From: B73-G16 sp964448445 | GTDB lineage: Bacteria > Desulfobacterota > B13-G15 | Assembly: GCA_964448445.1 (NCBI GenBank) | Contig: CAYVAU010000035.1 | Location: 1-14,553 of the forward strand | Direction: 5' to 3' | Length of the DNA stretch: 14,553 nt | Shown here: positions 5,821-12,969 of the stretch, one piece after another | Layout: each line of letters begins with the position of its first letter | How positions within the stretch are numbered: the stretch's first letter is position 1 | Program-made: the position numbers and the translations under genes | The notes under the pieces: model-generated | What the model saw: the letters and a program-made list of their open reading frames with translations, nothing else | What the model was told of the DNA's origin: nothing | Databases searched by the model: none

Positions 5821-6601
5821 ACGCTATGGGATCGTCGGCTATCCCCTGACCTGGACCCTTTCGCCCAAGATGCACAACCGGGCATTTTCTTTTTTGGGGA
5901 TCAGAGCAGTCTTTGAAGCCTATCCGGTCCAAGATGTCCGGGAGGCCGTAAGGCTCATAAAAGATACCCCCCTTGAAGGGGCATCGGTGACCATTCCCCA
6001 TAAGGAGGCCATTATTCCTCACCTGGATGAGGTGGACGAGGTCTCAAGGGAAATAGGGGCCGTGAATACGGTCATAAGGATGGGGAAAACCCTCCACGGG
6101 GCCAACACCGACTGGGAGGGCTTCCTCAAGGCCATAAAGGAGGTGACTGCCCTCAAGGGCAAAGAGGTCCTGATCCTTGGGGCAGGTGGGGCTGCCAGGG
6201 CGGCGGCCTACGCCGTCAAAAGAGAAGGGGGTAGTTTCACCGTCGCATCCCGCACCTTCCGAAGGGCAGAAAAGGTCGCTGTTGACTTCGGGGGAAGGGC
6301 CCTCCCTTGGGAGGAAAGGGGGCTATGGGAGGGAGACATCATAGTCAATGCCACCCCCCTCGGATCTAAGGGGGAGAGGCCCCTTTCAGGCGAGGTCATT
6401 AAGCCCCACATGGTGGTAATGGATATGGTCTACACCCCTCGAAAGACCCCTTTGCTTGAGGCGGCCCTCGAGCGAGGTGCCAGGGTAGTGGAGGGGCTTA
6501 GGATGTTGCTCTTTCAAGGGGTTAAGCAATTTGAACTCTGGCTCAATATAGAAGCCCCCGAGGAGGTGATGTGGGAGGTCTTGACCGAAACATCTACCTG
6601 A
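5813..6601 (+). CDS. aroE: Shikimate dehydrogenase (NADP+)
   Basis: AroE reduces 3-dehydroshikimate to shikimate. At 262 residues it has normal length. The substrate-binding YPLTWTLSPKMHN is at 10-22, VTIPHKE carries catalytic Lys64, GAVNT is at 82-86, NTDWEGF carries Asp100, and the dinucleotide-binding GAGGAARA is at 123-130. The SRT after the second strand fits NADP preference. Late motifs are NATPLG and MVYTPRKTPLL, and the C-terminal FQGVKQFELW is typical. GGAGG seven bases before the ATG supports the start, which overlaps the aroQ-aroD stop by eight bases. Its 3' end overlaps aroK by 31 bases. Confidence 0.96.
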   Translation: MGKRYGIVGYPLTWTLSPKMHNRAFSFLGIRAVFEAYPVQDVREAVRLIKDTPLEGASVTIPHKEAIIPHLDEVDEVSREIGAVNTVIRMGKTLHGANTDWEGFLKAIKEVTALKGKEVLILGAGGAARAAAYAVKREGGSFTVASRTFRRAEKVAVDFGGRALPWEERGLWEGDIIVNATPLGSKGERPLSGEVIKPHMVVMDMVYTPRKTPLLEAALERGARVVEGLRMLLFQGVKQFELWLNIEAPEEVMWEVLTETST

Positions 6602-7122
6602 TCGGCTATCGTGCCTCGGGCAAAAGCACCGTGGGGAGGATCCTGGCCTCAAAGCTCGGGTGGCCCTTTCTGGACATGGACGAGGAACTCGAGAGGCGCC
6701 TCGGGGCTTCCATCAGTGAGGTGGTCAAGACCCATGGGTGGGAAGCCTTCAGGGGATGGGAAAGGGAGCTGCTTGAGGAAATCGCCAAAAGGAGAGGAAT
6801 CGTTGTGGCCACTGGAGGGGGAGTGATCCTCGACCCCAGGAATGTGACCGCCCTCAGGGTCTCGGGCATCGTGGTCCTCCTATGGGTGGAGGCCGAGGAG
6901 ATCGTAAGGCGCCTAAGCCTCGACCCCCAGGAAGATAAAAGACCCCCTTTGAAGGGAGGGCTCCTTGAAGAGGTAAGGGAGGTCCTTGAAGAGAGGAGGC
7001 CCAAATACATCGCGGCGGCCCACCTAGTAGTTGAGGCCACCTCAAGCTCTCCCCAAGAGGTGGCAGAAGAGGTCTTGAGGAGGATCGGATGGGAAACACC
7101 TTCGGTGTGCTTTTCCGGGTGA
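6571..7122 (+). CDS. aroK: Shikimate kinase
   Basis: AroK phosphorylates shikimate with ATP. The 183-residue P-loop protein shows Walker A GYRASGKST (12-20), the DMD motif with Asp35/Asp37, FRGWE (60-64) for shikimate binding, ATGGGV with the GGG at 82-84, the lid Arg124 in KRPPL and RRPKY at 142-146. The start is GTG with AGGAGG four bases upstream; no ATG precedes the P-loop in this frame. It overlaps aroE by 31 bases and aroC by 34. The last dozen residues, from GWETPSVC onward, are encoded where the aroC start signals lie and probably form a disposable tail. Confidence 0.94.
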   Translation: MGGLDRNIYLIGYRASGKSTVGRILASKLGWPFLDMDEELERRLGASISEVVKTHGWEAFRGWERELLEEIAKRRGIVVATGGGVILDPRNVTALRVSGIVVLLWVEAEEIVRRLSLDPQEDKRPPLKGGLLEEVREVLEERRPKYIAAAHLVVEATSSSPQEVAEEVLRRIGWETPSVCFSG

Positions 7123-8144
7123 CGACTTGGGGGGAATCCCATGGCCCTGCCGTGGGTGTGGTGGTGGACGGATGTCCCCCAGGGATCCCCTTGAAGGAGG
7201 AGGACATCCAGGCCGAACTTGAGAGGCGCAGGCCGGGAAGGTCAGGCACTTCTCCGAGGAAGGAACCCGATCGGGTAAAGATCCTTTCTGGGGTCTATGA
7301 GGGCCTCACTACCGGGACCCCTATATCTCTACTAGTGTGGAATGAGGATGTGGATTCAACTCCTTATGAGGAGCTGTCTGAGGTATTTCGTCCCGGTCAT
7401 GCCGATTACAGCTACCACGCAAAGTACGGCATCAGGGACCCGCGAGGAGGGGGAAGAGCCTCCGCGAGGGAGACGGTGGGAAGGGTCGCGGCAGGGGCGG
7501 TGGCCAAGAAGGTCCTTGAGAGGGAAGGGATCGGGGTTTTCGCCTTCACCCTGGAACTTGGAGGGGTCAGGTGTCAGAGGATCGATTTGGCCTTCGCCCG
7601 GGAGAACTGGCTTTATTGCCCCGACCCCGATGCCCTGCCCCTCATGGAGGAACGATTGAAAGAGATCCAAGCCGAAGGGGATTCGGTGGGAGGGATAGTG
7701 GAGGTGAGGGTCAGGGGATGTCCAGCGGGTTTGGGGGAGCCCGTTTTCGACAAACTGGATGCCGACCTGGCCAAGGCCTTGATGAGCATCGGTGCGGTAA
7801 AGGGGGTGGAGGTCGGAAGTGGCTTCGCTTCAGCCAGGATGCTGGGTTCTGAGCACAACGATCCCCTGGGCCCCAGGGGGTTTGAGAGCAACAACGCCGG
7901 TGGCATCCTCGGGGGGATATCTACGGGACAGGAGATAATCCTCCGAGTAGCCATAAAGCCCATCCCCTCCATAAGGAAGCCCCAGAGGACCGTAGACCTC
8001 AAAGGAAATCCCCGCAGGGTTGAGATCCGCGGAAGACACGACCCTTCCGCCATACCGAGGATCGTCCCCGTCTGTGAGGCCATGACCCGCTTGGTGATCC
8101 TGGACCATCTCCTCAGACAAAGGGCCCTGAAAGGGCCTCCTTAA
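7089..8144 (+). CDS. aroC: Chorismate synthase
   Basis: AroC converts EPSP to chorismate using reduced FMN; this is the branch point feeding both the Phe/Tyr genes upstream and the trp operon opposite. At 351 residues it is a compact, complete member. Signatures are WGESHGPAVG (14-23) with His18, the long RPGHADYSYHAKYGIRD stretch (101-117) followed by GGGRASARET (120-129), SNNAGGILGG (267-276) and GRHDPSAIPR (315-324). AGGAGG five bases before the ATG confirms the start inside aroK. It is the last gene of the operon; its final ten codons are antisense to the end of trpA. Confidence 0.97.
   Translation: MGNTFGVLFRVTTWGESHGPAVGVVVDGCPPGIPLKEEDIQAELERRRPGRSGTSPRKEPDRVKILSGVYEGLTTGTPISLLVWNEDVDSTPYEELSEVFRPGHADYSYHAKYGIRDPRGGGRASARETVGRVAAGAVAKKVLEREGIGVFAFTLELGGVRCQRIDLAFARENWLYCPDPDALPLMEERLKEIQAEGDSVGGIVEVRVRGCPAGLGEPVFDKLDADLAKALMSIGAVKGVEVGSGFASARMLGSEHNDPLGPRGFESNNAGGILGGISTGQEIILRVAIKPIPSIRKPQRTVDLKGNPRRVEIRGRHDPSAIPRIVPVCEAMTRLVILDHLLRQRALKGPP
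8113..8144. other. Tail-to-tail overlap of aroC and trpA, no terminator seen
   Basis: The two operons converge with the stop codons of aroC (8142-8144, + strand) and trpA (8113-8115, - strand) lying inside each other's genes. A 5-bp hairpin, GGCCC at 8123-8127 with GGGCC at 8133-8137, is too weak and has no U-tract on either strand. Transcripts must therefore end inside the opposing operon, by Rho, by collision or by an unrecognised signal, giving overlapping mRNA 3' ends. Confidence 0.85.
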
Positions 8145-8898
8145 GGTCTTCGAAGAGCTCCATCATGGCCTCCCTTCCGTGCTCCTGAAGGGCATAAAGA
8201 AGCGATGATCCGACAATGATTCCGTCTGCCACCTCTCCCAGGACCTTCGCTTCCCATCCCTCCCTTATGCCGAAGCCCACACAGATGGGAAGATTCACAA
8301 CTTCTCTGATTCCCTTCACCTTCCTCCTCACCTCCTCCAGGTCCTTGATCTTCGATCCGGTGACGCCTTTAAGGGAGAGGTAGTAAAGGAAGCCCGTGGT
8401 CACGGTGGCGATCCTTTTCACCCTCTCCAGAGGGGTATTGGGGGCGACAAGGAACACGGTGGAGAGGCCCCTTTTGCTTGTAACCTCGATCCACCCCGAG
8501 GCCTCCTCCGGCGGCAGATCCGGGATGATGACGCCTGAGGCCCCTGCTTCCCTCGCCTTCTGGGCGAAGGCATCCTCGCCCATTCTGAAGACGGGGTTGT
8601 AATAGGTCATAAGTATCACGGGAATCCTCACCCTTTCCCGGATCTCCCTGAGGGCCTCAAGGATCGCCCCAGGGCTCACCCCTTGGGCCAGGGCTTCGGC
8701 GTGGGCCCTTTGGATTACCGGCCCATCGGCCATGGGGTCGGAAAAGGGGATCCCCACCTCTATGGCCGCAGCTCCCCTCTGCTGCAATTCGAGAAGCAGC
8801 TCCATGGACCCCTCAAGGTCGGGAAAGCCCCCGACGATGTAAGGAATGAGAGCCTTCTGGCCGTGGGCTCTCAGCTCCTCAATGGATTCCCGGAGCAT
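8113..8898 (-). CDS. trpA: Tryptophan synthase alpha subunit
   Basis: TrpA cleaves indole-3-glycerol phosphate to indole and glyceraldehyde 3-phosphate and passes indole through a tunnel to TrpB. The 261-residue TIM barrel carries IPYIVGGFPD (18-27), catalytic Glu47 and Asp58 in EVGIPFSDPMADGP, TYYNP (98-102), LSLKGVTG (174-181) with the lid threonine Thr180, VGFGI, and the phosphate-binding DGIIVGSSLL near the end. GAGGAGGT lies about ten bases before the ATG. The start overlaps trpB by 28 bases, consistent with coupled, equimolar synthesis of the two subunits. It is the last gene of the trp operon. Confidence 0.96.
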   Translation of the reverse strand: MLRESIEELRAHGQKALIPYIVGGFPDLEGSMELLLELQQRGAAAIEVGIPFSDPMADGPVIQRAHAEALAQGVSPGAILEALREIRERVRIPVILMTYYNPVFRMGEDAFAQKAREAGASGVIIPDLPPEEASGWIEVTSKRGLSTVFLVAPNTPLERVKRIATVTTGFLYYLSLKGVTGSKIKDLEEVRRKVKGIREVVNLPICVGFGIREGWEAKVLGEVADGIIVGSSLLYALQEHGREAMMELFEDLKEALSGPFV

Positions 8899-10022
8899 CG
8901 CCCGAGATACCTCCTCACAAGTTCGACATCCTTATCCCCTCGCCCGGAGAGACAGACGATTACGAGGTCCGAGGGGGTGAAGCGGTCGCGGTTTTTCAGC
9001 AGCCAACCGATGGCATGGGCACTTTCCAGGGCAGGGATGATCCCCTCAAGGCGTGAGAGGGTACAGAAGCCCTCCAAGGCGTCCTCCTTCCTGAGCCAGA
9101 AATAAGAGGCCCTTCCCGTCTCTTTGTAACGGGCATGGTCAGGGCCGACCCCTGGGTAATCGAGGCCGGCAGCTATGGCATCGGTAGGGATGATCTGGCC
9201 ACAGGGGTCCTGGATGAAATAGGAGAGGAAGCCGTGAAGCACCCCCGGTTCCCCCTTGTGCGAAAGCGTCTCTGCCCCCTCTGCCTCAACGCCGATGAAG
9301 GCCACAGGGTCTTCCTCAAAGGGGTAGAAGAGCCCCAGGGCGTTCGATCCCCCTCCCACACAGGCCACAAGATGAGTTGGAAGCCGGCCCTCTATTTCGA
9401 GGCACTGCTCTTTTGCCTCCCGCCCGATCACCGCCTGAAATTCCCTTACGATCTCGGGAAAAGGTGAAGGTCCAACGACTGACCCTATCACATAGTGGGT
9501 GTTATCCACATTGGCCGCCCAGTCCCTTAAGGCCTCGTTGATGGCGTCCTTGAGCGTCCGGCTCCCTCCCCGAACCGGTACCACTCGTGCCCCGAGCAGT
9601 TCCATCCGAAAGACGTTCAAGGCCTGCCGCCTCACATCCTCTTCCCCCATATAGACCACGCATTCGAGACCCAGAAGGGCGGCAGCTGTGGCCGTGGCCA
9701 CCCCGTGCTGTCCCGCTCCGGTTTCGGCTATCACCCTGGTCTTCCCCATTCGCTTGGCAAGGAGACACTGCCCCAGGGTATTGTTGATCTTGTGAGAACC
9801 AGTGTGGCAAAGGTCCTCCCTCTTCAGGTAAACTTTGAAGCCCAGAAGCTCGCTTAGGCGAGCAGCATAATAGAGGGGTGTGGGCCTTCCGGCATAGTCC
9901 CTCAGCAGCCCCTGGAATTCCCCGACGAAGGCCGGATCTTCTCTGAACCTCTGCCATGCCCCTTCCAACTCTACCAAAGGGCCAAAGAGGGTTTCAGGCA
10001 CAAACCTCCCCCCAAACTTCAT
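8871..10022 (-). CDS. trpB: Tryptophan synthase beta subunit (TrpB1 type)
   Basis: TrpB is the PLP enzyme that condenses indole with serine. The 383-residue sequence has GRPTPLYYA (45-53), REDLCHTGSHKINN with PLP-binding Lys78, catalytic Glu100 in AETGAGQHG, the phosphate cup GGGSNA (223-228) and SGRGDKD (359-365). It is TrpB1-like and lies beside trpA, so the alpha-beta complex is expected. One region departs from consensus. In the mobile COMM area the usual THSISAGLD reads TDAIAAGLD (280-288), and the usual TDxEAL reads RKEDAL (311-316), losing a widely conserved Asp. ATGA overlap with trpF fixes the start; GAGGGA lies just upstream. Confidence 0.96.
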   Translation of the reverse strand: MKFGGRFVPETLFGPLVELEGAWQRFREDPAFVGEFQGLLRDYAGRPTPLYYAARLSELLGFKVYLKREDLCHTGSHKINNTLGQCLLAKRMGKTRVIAETGAGQHGVATATAAALLGLECVVYMGEEDVRRQALNVFRMELLGARVVPVRGGSRTLKDAINEALRDWAANVDNTHYVIGSVVGPSPFPEIVREFQAVIGREAKEQCLEIEGRLPTHLVACVGGGSNALGLFYPFEEDPVAFIGVEAEGAETLSHKGEPGVLHGFLSYFIQDPCGQIIPTDAIAAGLDYPGVGPDHARYKETGRASYFWLRKEDALEGFCTLSRLEGIIPALESAHAIGWLLKNRDRFTPSDLVIVCLSGRGDKDVELVRRYLGRCSGNPLRS

Positions 10023-10642
10023 AGTTCCCTCACCCTCCTCATGAATTCCCGGATCAGTGCCGGGTCTTTCACCCCGGGGGACCTCTCGACCCCTGAGGAG
10101 ACATCCACTCCGTAGGGTTTGACCTCGAGAATGGCGTTCCTGATGTTTTGGGGGTTCAGACCTCCTGCAAGGATCACAGGCACCCCCTGTACCCTCTTTG
10201 CCAGCCGCCAGGGAAAAGGGCGGCCAGACCCTCCTGGAGTATCGGGGACCTTAGTGTCAAGGAGCATAGCCGAGACCTTCCCGAGGTATTCCTCCCACCC
10301 AAGGAGGTCCTCTTCGTCAGCGACCCTTAGGGCCTTGATAACCCTGAGGCCCTTCCCTTTCAATTGCTCGCACACCTCGGGGGGCTCAGAGCCATGAAGC
10401 TGGACCGTTCCAAAACCCACATAGCGTGCTATCTCGAGGACCTTTCCCGGTTCCTCGTCCACGAAGACCCCGACCCATGAGACCAGAGGAGGAAGGGAAC
10501 CAATTAGTGTTCGGGCCTCCTCGGGGCTTATGTACCTTGGGCTTGGTTCAAAAAAGACCAACCCCAGGGCATGGACTCCGTTTTCAAGACATGCCCTCGC
10601 ATCTCCTTCGTTCCTGATGCCACAGACCTTAACCCTCACCAT
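10019..10642 (-). CDS. trpF: Phosphoribosylanthranilate isomerase
   Basis: TrpF performs the Amadori rearrangement of phosphoribosylanthranilate to CdRP. The 207-residue barrel shows VKVCGIR with catalytic Cys7, GLVFFEPSPRYI (27-38), VGVFVDEE (57-64), VQLHG (80-84), catalytic Asp129 in MLLDTK, GGSGRPFPW (137-145), LAGGLNPQNI (158-167) and DVSSGVERSPGVKD (180-193). It overlaps trpC by seven bases and trpB by four. GAGG five bases before the ATG is an adequate ribosome binding site. It is a separate gene, not fused to trpC as in enterobacteria. Confidence 0.96.
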   Translation of the reverse strand: MVRVKVCGIRNEGDARACLENGVHALGLVFFEPSPRYISPEEARTLIGSLPPLVSWVGVFVDEEPGKVLEIARYVGFGTVQLHGSEPPEVCEQLKGKGLRVIKALRVADEEDLLGWEEYLGKVSAMLLDTKVPDTPGGSGRPFPWRLAKRVQGVPVILAGGLNPQNIRNAILEVKPYGVDVSSGVERSPGVKDPALIREFMRRVREL

Positions 10643-11397
10643 AGAAACCTCAGCTCCTTGAGTTTCCTAACCGGATCTTCGGACAGGACCAGGGCCTCTC
10701 CCACAAGGAAGTTCTCCACACCCACGGCCATAAGCCTCCTTATGTCTTCTGCCTTCCTTATGCCGCTTTCTGCCACTAGGATCTTGTCCCGAGGGACCAT
10801 GGAAGCCAGTTCCTCCACCCTGCCGAGGTCCACTTGAAAGGTGGACAGATCCCGGGCGTTTATCCCTATTGTCCTTGCAGGGGTTTCGAGGGCCCTTTTG
10901 AGCTCTTCAGGGGTGTGGACCTCGACCAGCGGCTCGAGGCCGAGCTCCATGGCCCTTTCGACCATCGCCTTGAGCCGTCCTTCGGGCAGGATCCTTGAAA
11001 TGATCAGGACCGCCGACGCCCCTAAGGACAGGCTCTCCTCAAGCTGGAGGGGATCCAGGATGAAGTCCTTCCTCAGGAGGGGAAGGGAGGTGACGCTGCG
11101 GACCTCCTTTAGGTCCTCTGGCCTCCCCCCGAAGTTTCCGTCGGTGAGGACCGATATGGCCCTGGCCCCTCCAGCCTCATATCGCTTTGCCTGCTCTTTG
11201 GGGTCCAGATCTCTGAGGTTGCCCTTGCTCGGTGACCTCCTTTTTATCTCGGCGATGATCCTCGGCGGATCCCCTTCCTTCAGGGCCTCAAGAAAGGAAG
11301 GTGGGGGTTGGGGAGGTGGAGGGAAGCTCCGGCCCAGAAGTCCCTTCACTTCCCTTGCCTTTTCCTCGATGATCCCCTTGAGGAACCCTTCAGCCAT
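10636..11397 (-). CDS. trpC: Indole-3-glycerol phosphate synthase
   Basis: TrpC closes CdRP to indole-3-glycerol phosphate. From the chosen ATG the protein is 253 residues. Its catalytic set falls almost exactly on the Sulfolobus numbering: Glu50 and Lys52 (IIAEIKRRSPSKG), Lys110 (LLRKDF), Glu159 (LVEVH), Asn180 (GINARDL) and Glu210/Ser211 (VAESGI). SVLTDGNFGG (82-91) and FLVGEAL (230-236) complete the match. An open frame reaches back to 11448, but those 17 codons lie inside trpD; MAEGFLKGIIEEK is the usual N-terminal helix, and GGAG precedes this ATG. The start overlaps trpD by eight bases. A proline run, PPPPQPPP at residues 26-33, links the N-terminal helix to the barrel. Confidence 0.95.
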   Translation of the reverse strand: MAEGFLKGIIEEKAREVKGLLGRSFPPPPQPPPSFLEALKEGDPPRIIAEIKRRSPSKGNLRDLDPKEQAKRYEAGGARAISVLTDGNFGGRPEDLKEVRSVTSLPLLRKDFILDPLQLEESLSLGASAVLIISRILPEGRLKAMVERAMELGLEPLVEVHTPEELKRALETPARTIGINARDLSTFQVDLGRVEELASMVPRDKILVAESGIRKAEDIRRLMAVGVENFLVGEALVLSEDPVRKLKELRFLW

Positions 11398-12397
11398 CCC
11401 AAAGGACTCCCTTGGTCCTTTCAAGGATTTTCCAAGCCTTGCCCTCACCCAGGGCCCTCTGAGCGAGCTTCACCCCTTCCCGCAGGTCTTTCACCTTTCC
11501 CACGAGCTTCAGCGCCAAAGCCGCCTCCATGAGGACCGCGGAAGCGGCCGGGCCCTCGTCGCCTTGAAGGATGCCCTTGGCCTTCCTTATGGCCTCTCCC
11601 TTCCCCTTCACCTTTATGGCCTCAAGCGGTATAGGTTTTAGGCCAAAGTCCTCGGGCTCGATGACCCTTTCCCTTATTTCCTCTGGTTCGACCTCAAGCA
11701 CCAGGGTCTCCCCTTGGGGGCTGACCTCGTCAAGGCCCTCTCTGCCACAAACTACAACGGCCCTTTTACCGAGCCCTTTGAGGGCTCCCGCCACCACCCT
11801 TGCCCCCTCCTCGGTAGGGGCTCCTACAAGGAGGTATTCGGGGTCCGCTGGGTTTATGAGGGGACCCAGGAAGTTGAACAGCGTCCTTATGCCCAGTGCC
11901 CTCCTGACAGGGGCCGCATGGGACATGGCGGGATGATAGAGGGGGGCGAAGAAGAAGCCAAAGCCCACCTCCTCCACAGCCTTTACTGTCAACTCCCAAG
12001 GGGCGTCCACCTTAAGGCCCAGGGCCTCAAGCAGATCGGCGCTGCCGCAGTTGCCCGAGACGGCTCGGTTGCCATGTTTGGCCACTGGTACCCCAAGGGC
12101 CGAAACCGTGAGGGCCGACAGGGTGGAAATGTTGAGGGTCGATTGTCCGTCTCCCCCTGTCCCCACTATATCCAGCAAGGGTCTCCTTTTGGGCCAGACT
12201 CTTATGGCCTTTTCCATCATCACCCGGGCCAGGGCTTCCAGTTCCTCAGCCCTCTCTCCCCTCATCCTCATGGCCACAAGCAACCCCGCCAGAAGGGGTG
12301 GCTCCACCTTCCCTTGGGCAACGCCGAGGAAAAATCTCCCTGCCTCTTCCCTGCTCAAAACTTTACCGGCCATCACCTTCTCCAGCAGTTCCTTCAT
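11390..12397 (-). CDS. trpD: Anthranilate phosphoribosyltransferase
   Basis: TrpD joins anthranilate to PRPP. The 335-residue protein has the helical N-domain followed by DIVGTGGDGQSTLNIST (76-92), KHGNRAVSGNCGSADLLEALG (107-127), HPAMSHAAPVRRALGIRT (155-172) and FNFLGPLINP (174-183), all family signatures for PRPP, magnesium and anthranilate binding. An open frame extends 113 codons further upstream within trpG, but its sequence is composition-driven and unlike any TrpD N-terminus. The ATG at 12397 overlaps the trpG stop (ATGA) and has GGGAGG seven bases before it. It is a stand-alone enzyme, not fused to trpG. Confidence 0.96.
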   Translation of the reverse strand: MKELLEKVMAGKVLSREEAGRFFLGVAQGKVEPPLLAGLLVAMRMRGERAEELEALARVMMEKAIRVWPKRRPLLDIVGTGGDGQSTLNISTLSALTVSALGVPVAKHGNRAVSGNCGSADLLEALGLKVDAPWELTVKAVEEVGFGFFFAPLYHPAMSHAAPVRRALGIRTLFNFLGPLINPADPEYLLVGAPTEEGARVVAGALKGLGKRAVVVCGREGLDEVSPQGETLVLEVEPEEIRERVIEPEDFGLKPIPLEAIKVKGKGEAIRKAKGILQGDEGPAASAVLMEAALALKLVGKVKDLREGVKLAQRALGEGKAWKILERTKGVLWDG

Positions 12398-12969
12398 TTC
12401 CTTACCTCCCTGGCGATCTCGAGGAAATTGTAAAGAAGCTCCCTTCCCCATTGGGTCAGGTAGGCCTCTGGGTGGAACTGGACCCCGAAGAGGGGATAAT
12501 GTCGGTGTTGGATCCCCATCACTTCGCCCCAATCGTCCTCGGCCGTGACCCGAAAGACATCGGGGAGGTCCTGTAGCACAAGGGAGTGGTATCTGCAGGC
12601 CGTAAAGGGCGAGGGGATACCTTGAAAGATCCCCTCCCCCGTATGGTAAATGGGTGAGGTTTTGCCATGCAGGATCCTCTTGCCCCGCTTCACCTTTCCC
12701 CCGAAGGAAAAACCAAGGGCTTGATGGCCGAGGCAAACCCCAAAAATGGGGATCTTGCGGTAATTTCTGCGTATCGCCTGCACGGTGAAGCCGGCATTTT
12801 CCGGTCTCGATGGACCGGGGCTTATGAGGAGGGCGTCGAAAGGAGAAAGGTCCCCGAGGAGCCCTGGATGATCGTTTCTCAAGACCTTTACCTTTGCCCC
12901 TAGGGTCCCCAGGAGATGGACCAAGTTGTAGGTGAAGGAATCGTAGTTGTCTATGAGCAAGACCCTCAT
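12394..12969 (-). CDS. trpG: Anthranilate synthase glutamine amidotransferase subunit
   Basis: TrpG supplies ammonia from glutamine to TrpE. The 191-residue class I glutaminase contains IDNYDSFTYNLV (6-17), ISPGPSRPENAG (49-60), the nucleophile Cys79 in GVCLGHQ, and His166/Glu168 in FHPEAYLTQWG, so the triad is complete. ATGA overlaps link it to trpE and trpD. PabA is nearly identical in motif content and one protein may serve both roles, but the position between trpE and trpD makes anthranilate synthesis the main job. Confidence 0.95.
   Translation of the reverse strand: MRVLLIDNYDSFTYNLVHLLGTLGAKVKVLRNDHPGLLGDLSPFDALLISPGPSRPENAGFTVQAIRRNYRKIPIFGVCLGHQALGFSFGGKVKRGKRILHGKTSPIYHTGEGIFQGIPSPFTACRYHSLVLQDLPDVFRVTAEDDWGEVMGIQHRHYPLFGVQFHPEAYLTQWGRELLYNFLEIAREVRK

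Noticed and set aside
8123..8137. Hairpin GGCCC/GGGCC as a bidirectional terminator between the operons
   Set aside because: Only five base pairs and no U-tract on either strand; it lies inside both coding regions.
10841..11641. Long open frame on the + strand opposite trpC/trpD (266 codons)
   Set aside because: Serine-rich low-complexity translation, a mirror of the coding strand; no ribosome binding site or motif.
11714..12433. Long open frame on the + strand opposite trpD (239 codons)
   Set aside because: It is antisense to an intact trpD with full motifs. Its translation is dominated by Gly/His/Arg/Pro from GC-rich codons and matches no family I recognise.
12398..12736. 113-codon N-terminal extension of trpD
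   Set aside because: It lies inside trpG in another frame, has no TrpD-like sequence, and the ATGA-overlapping start with GGGAGG fits better.
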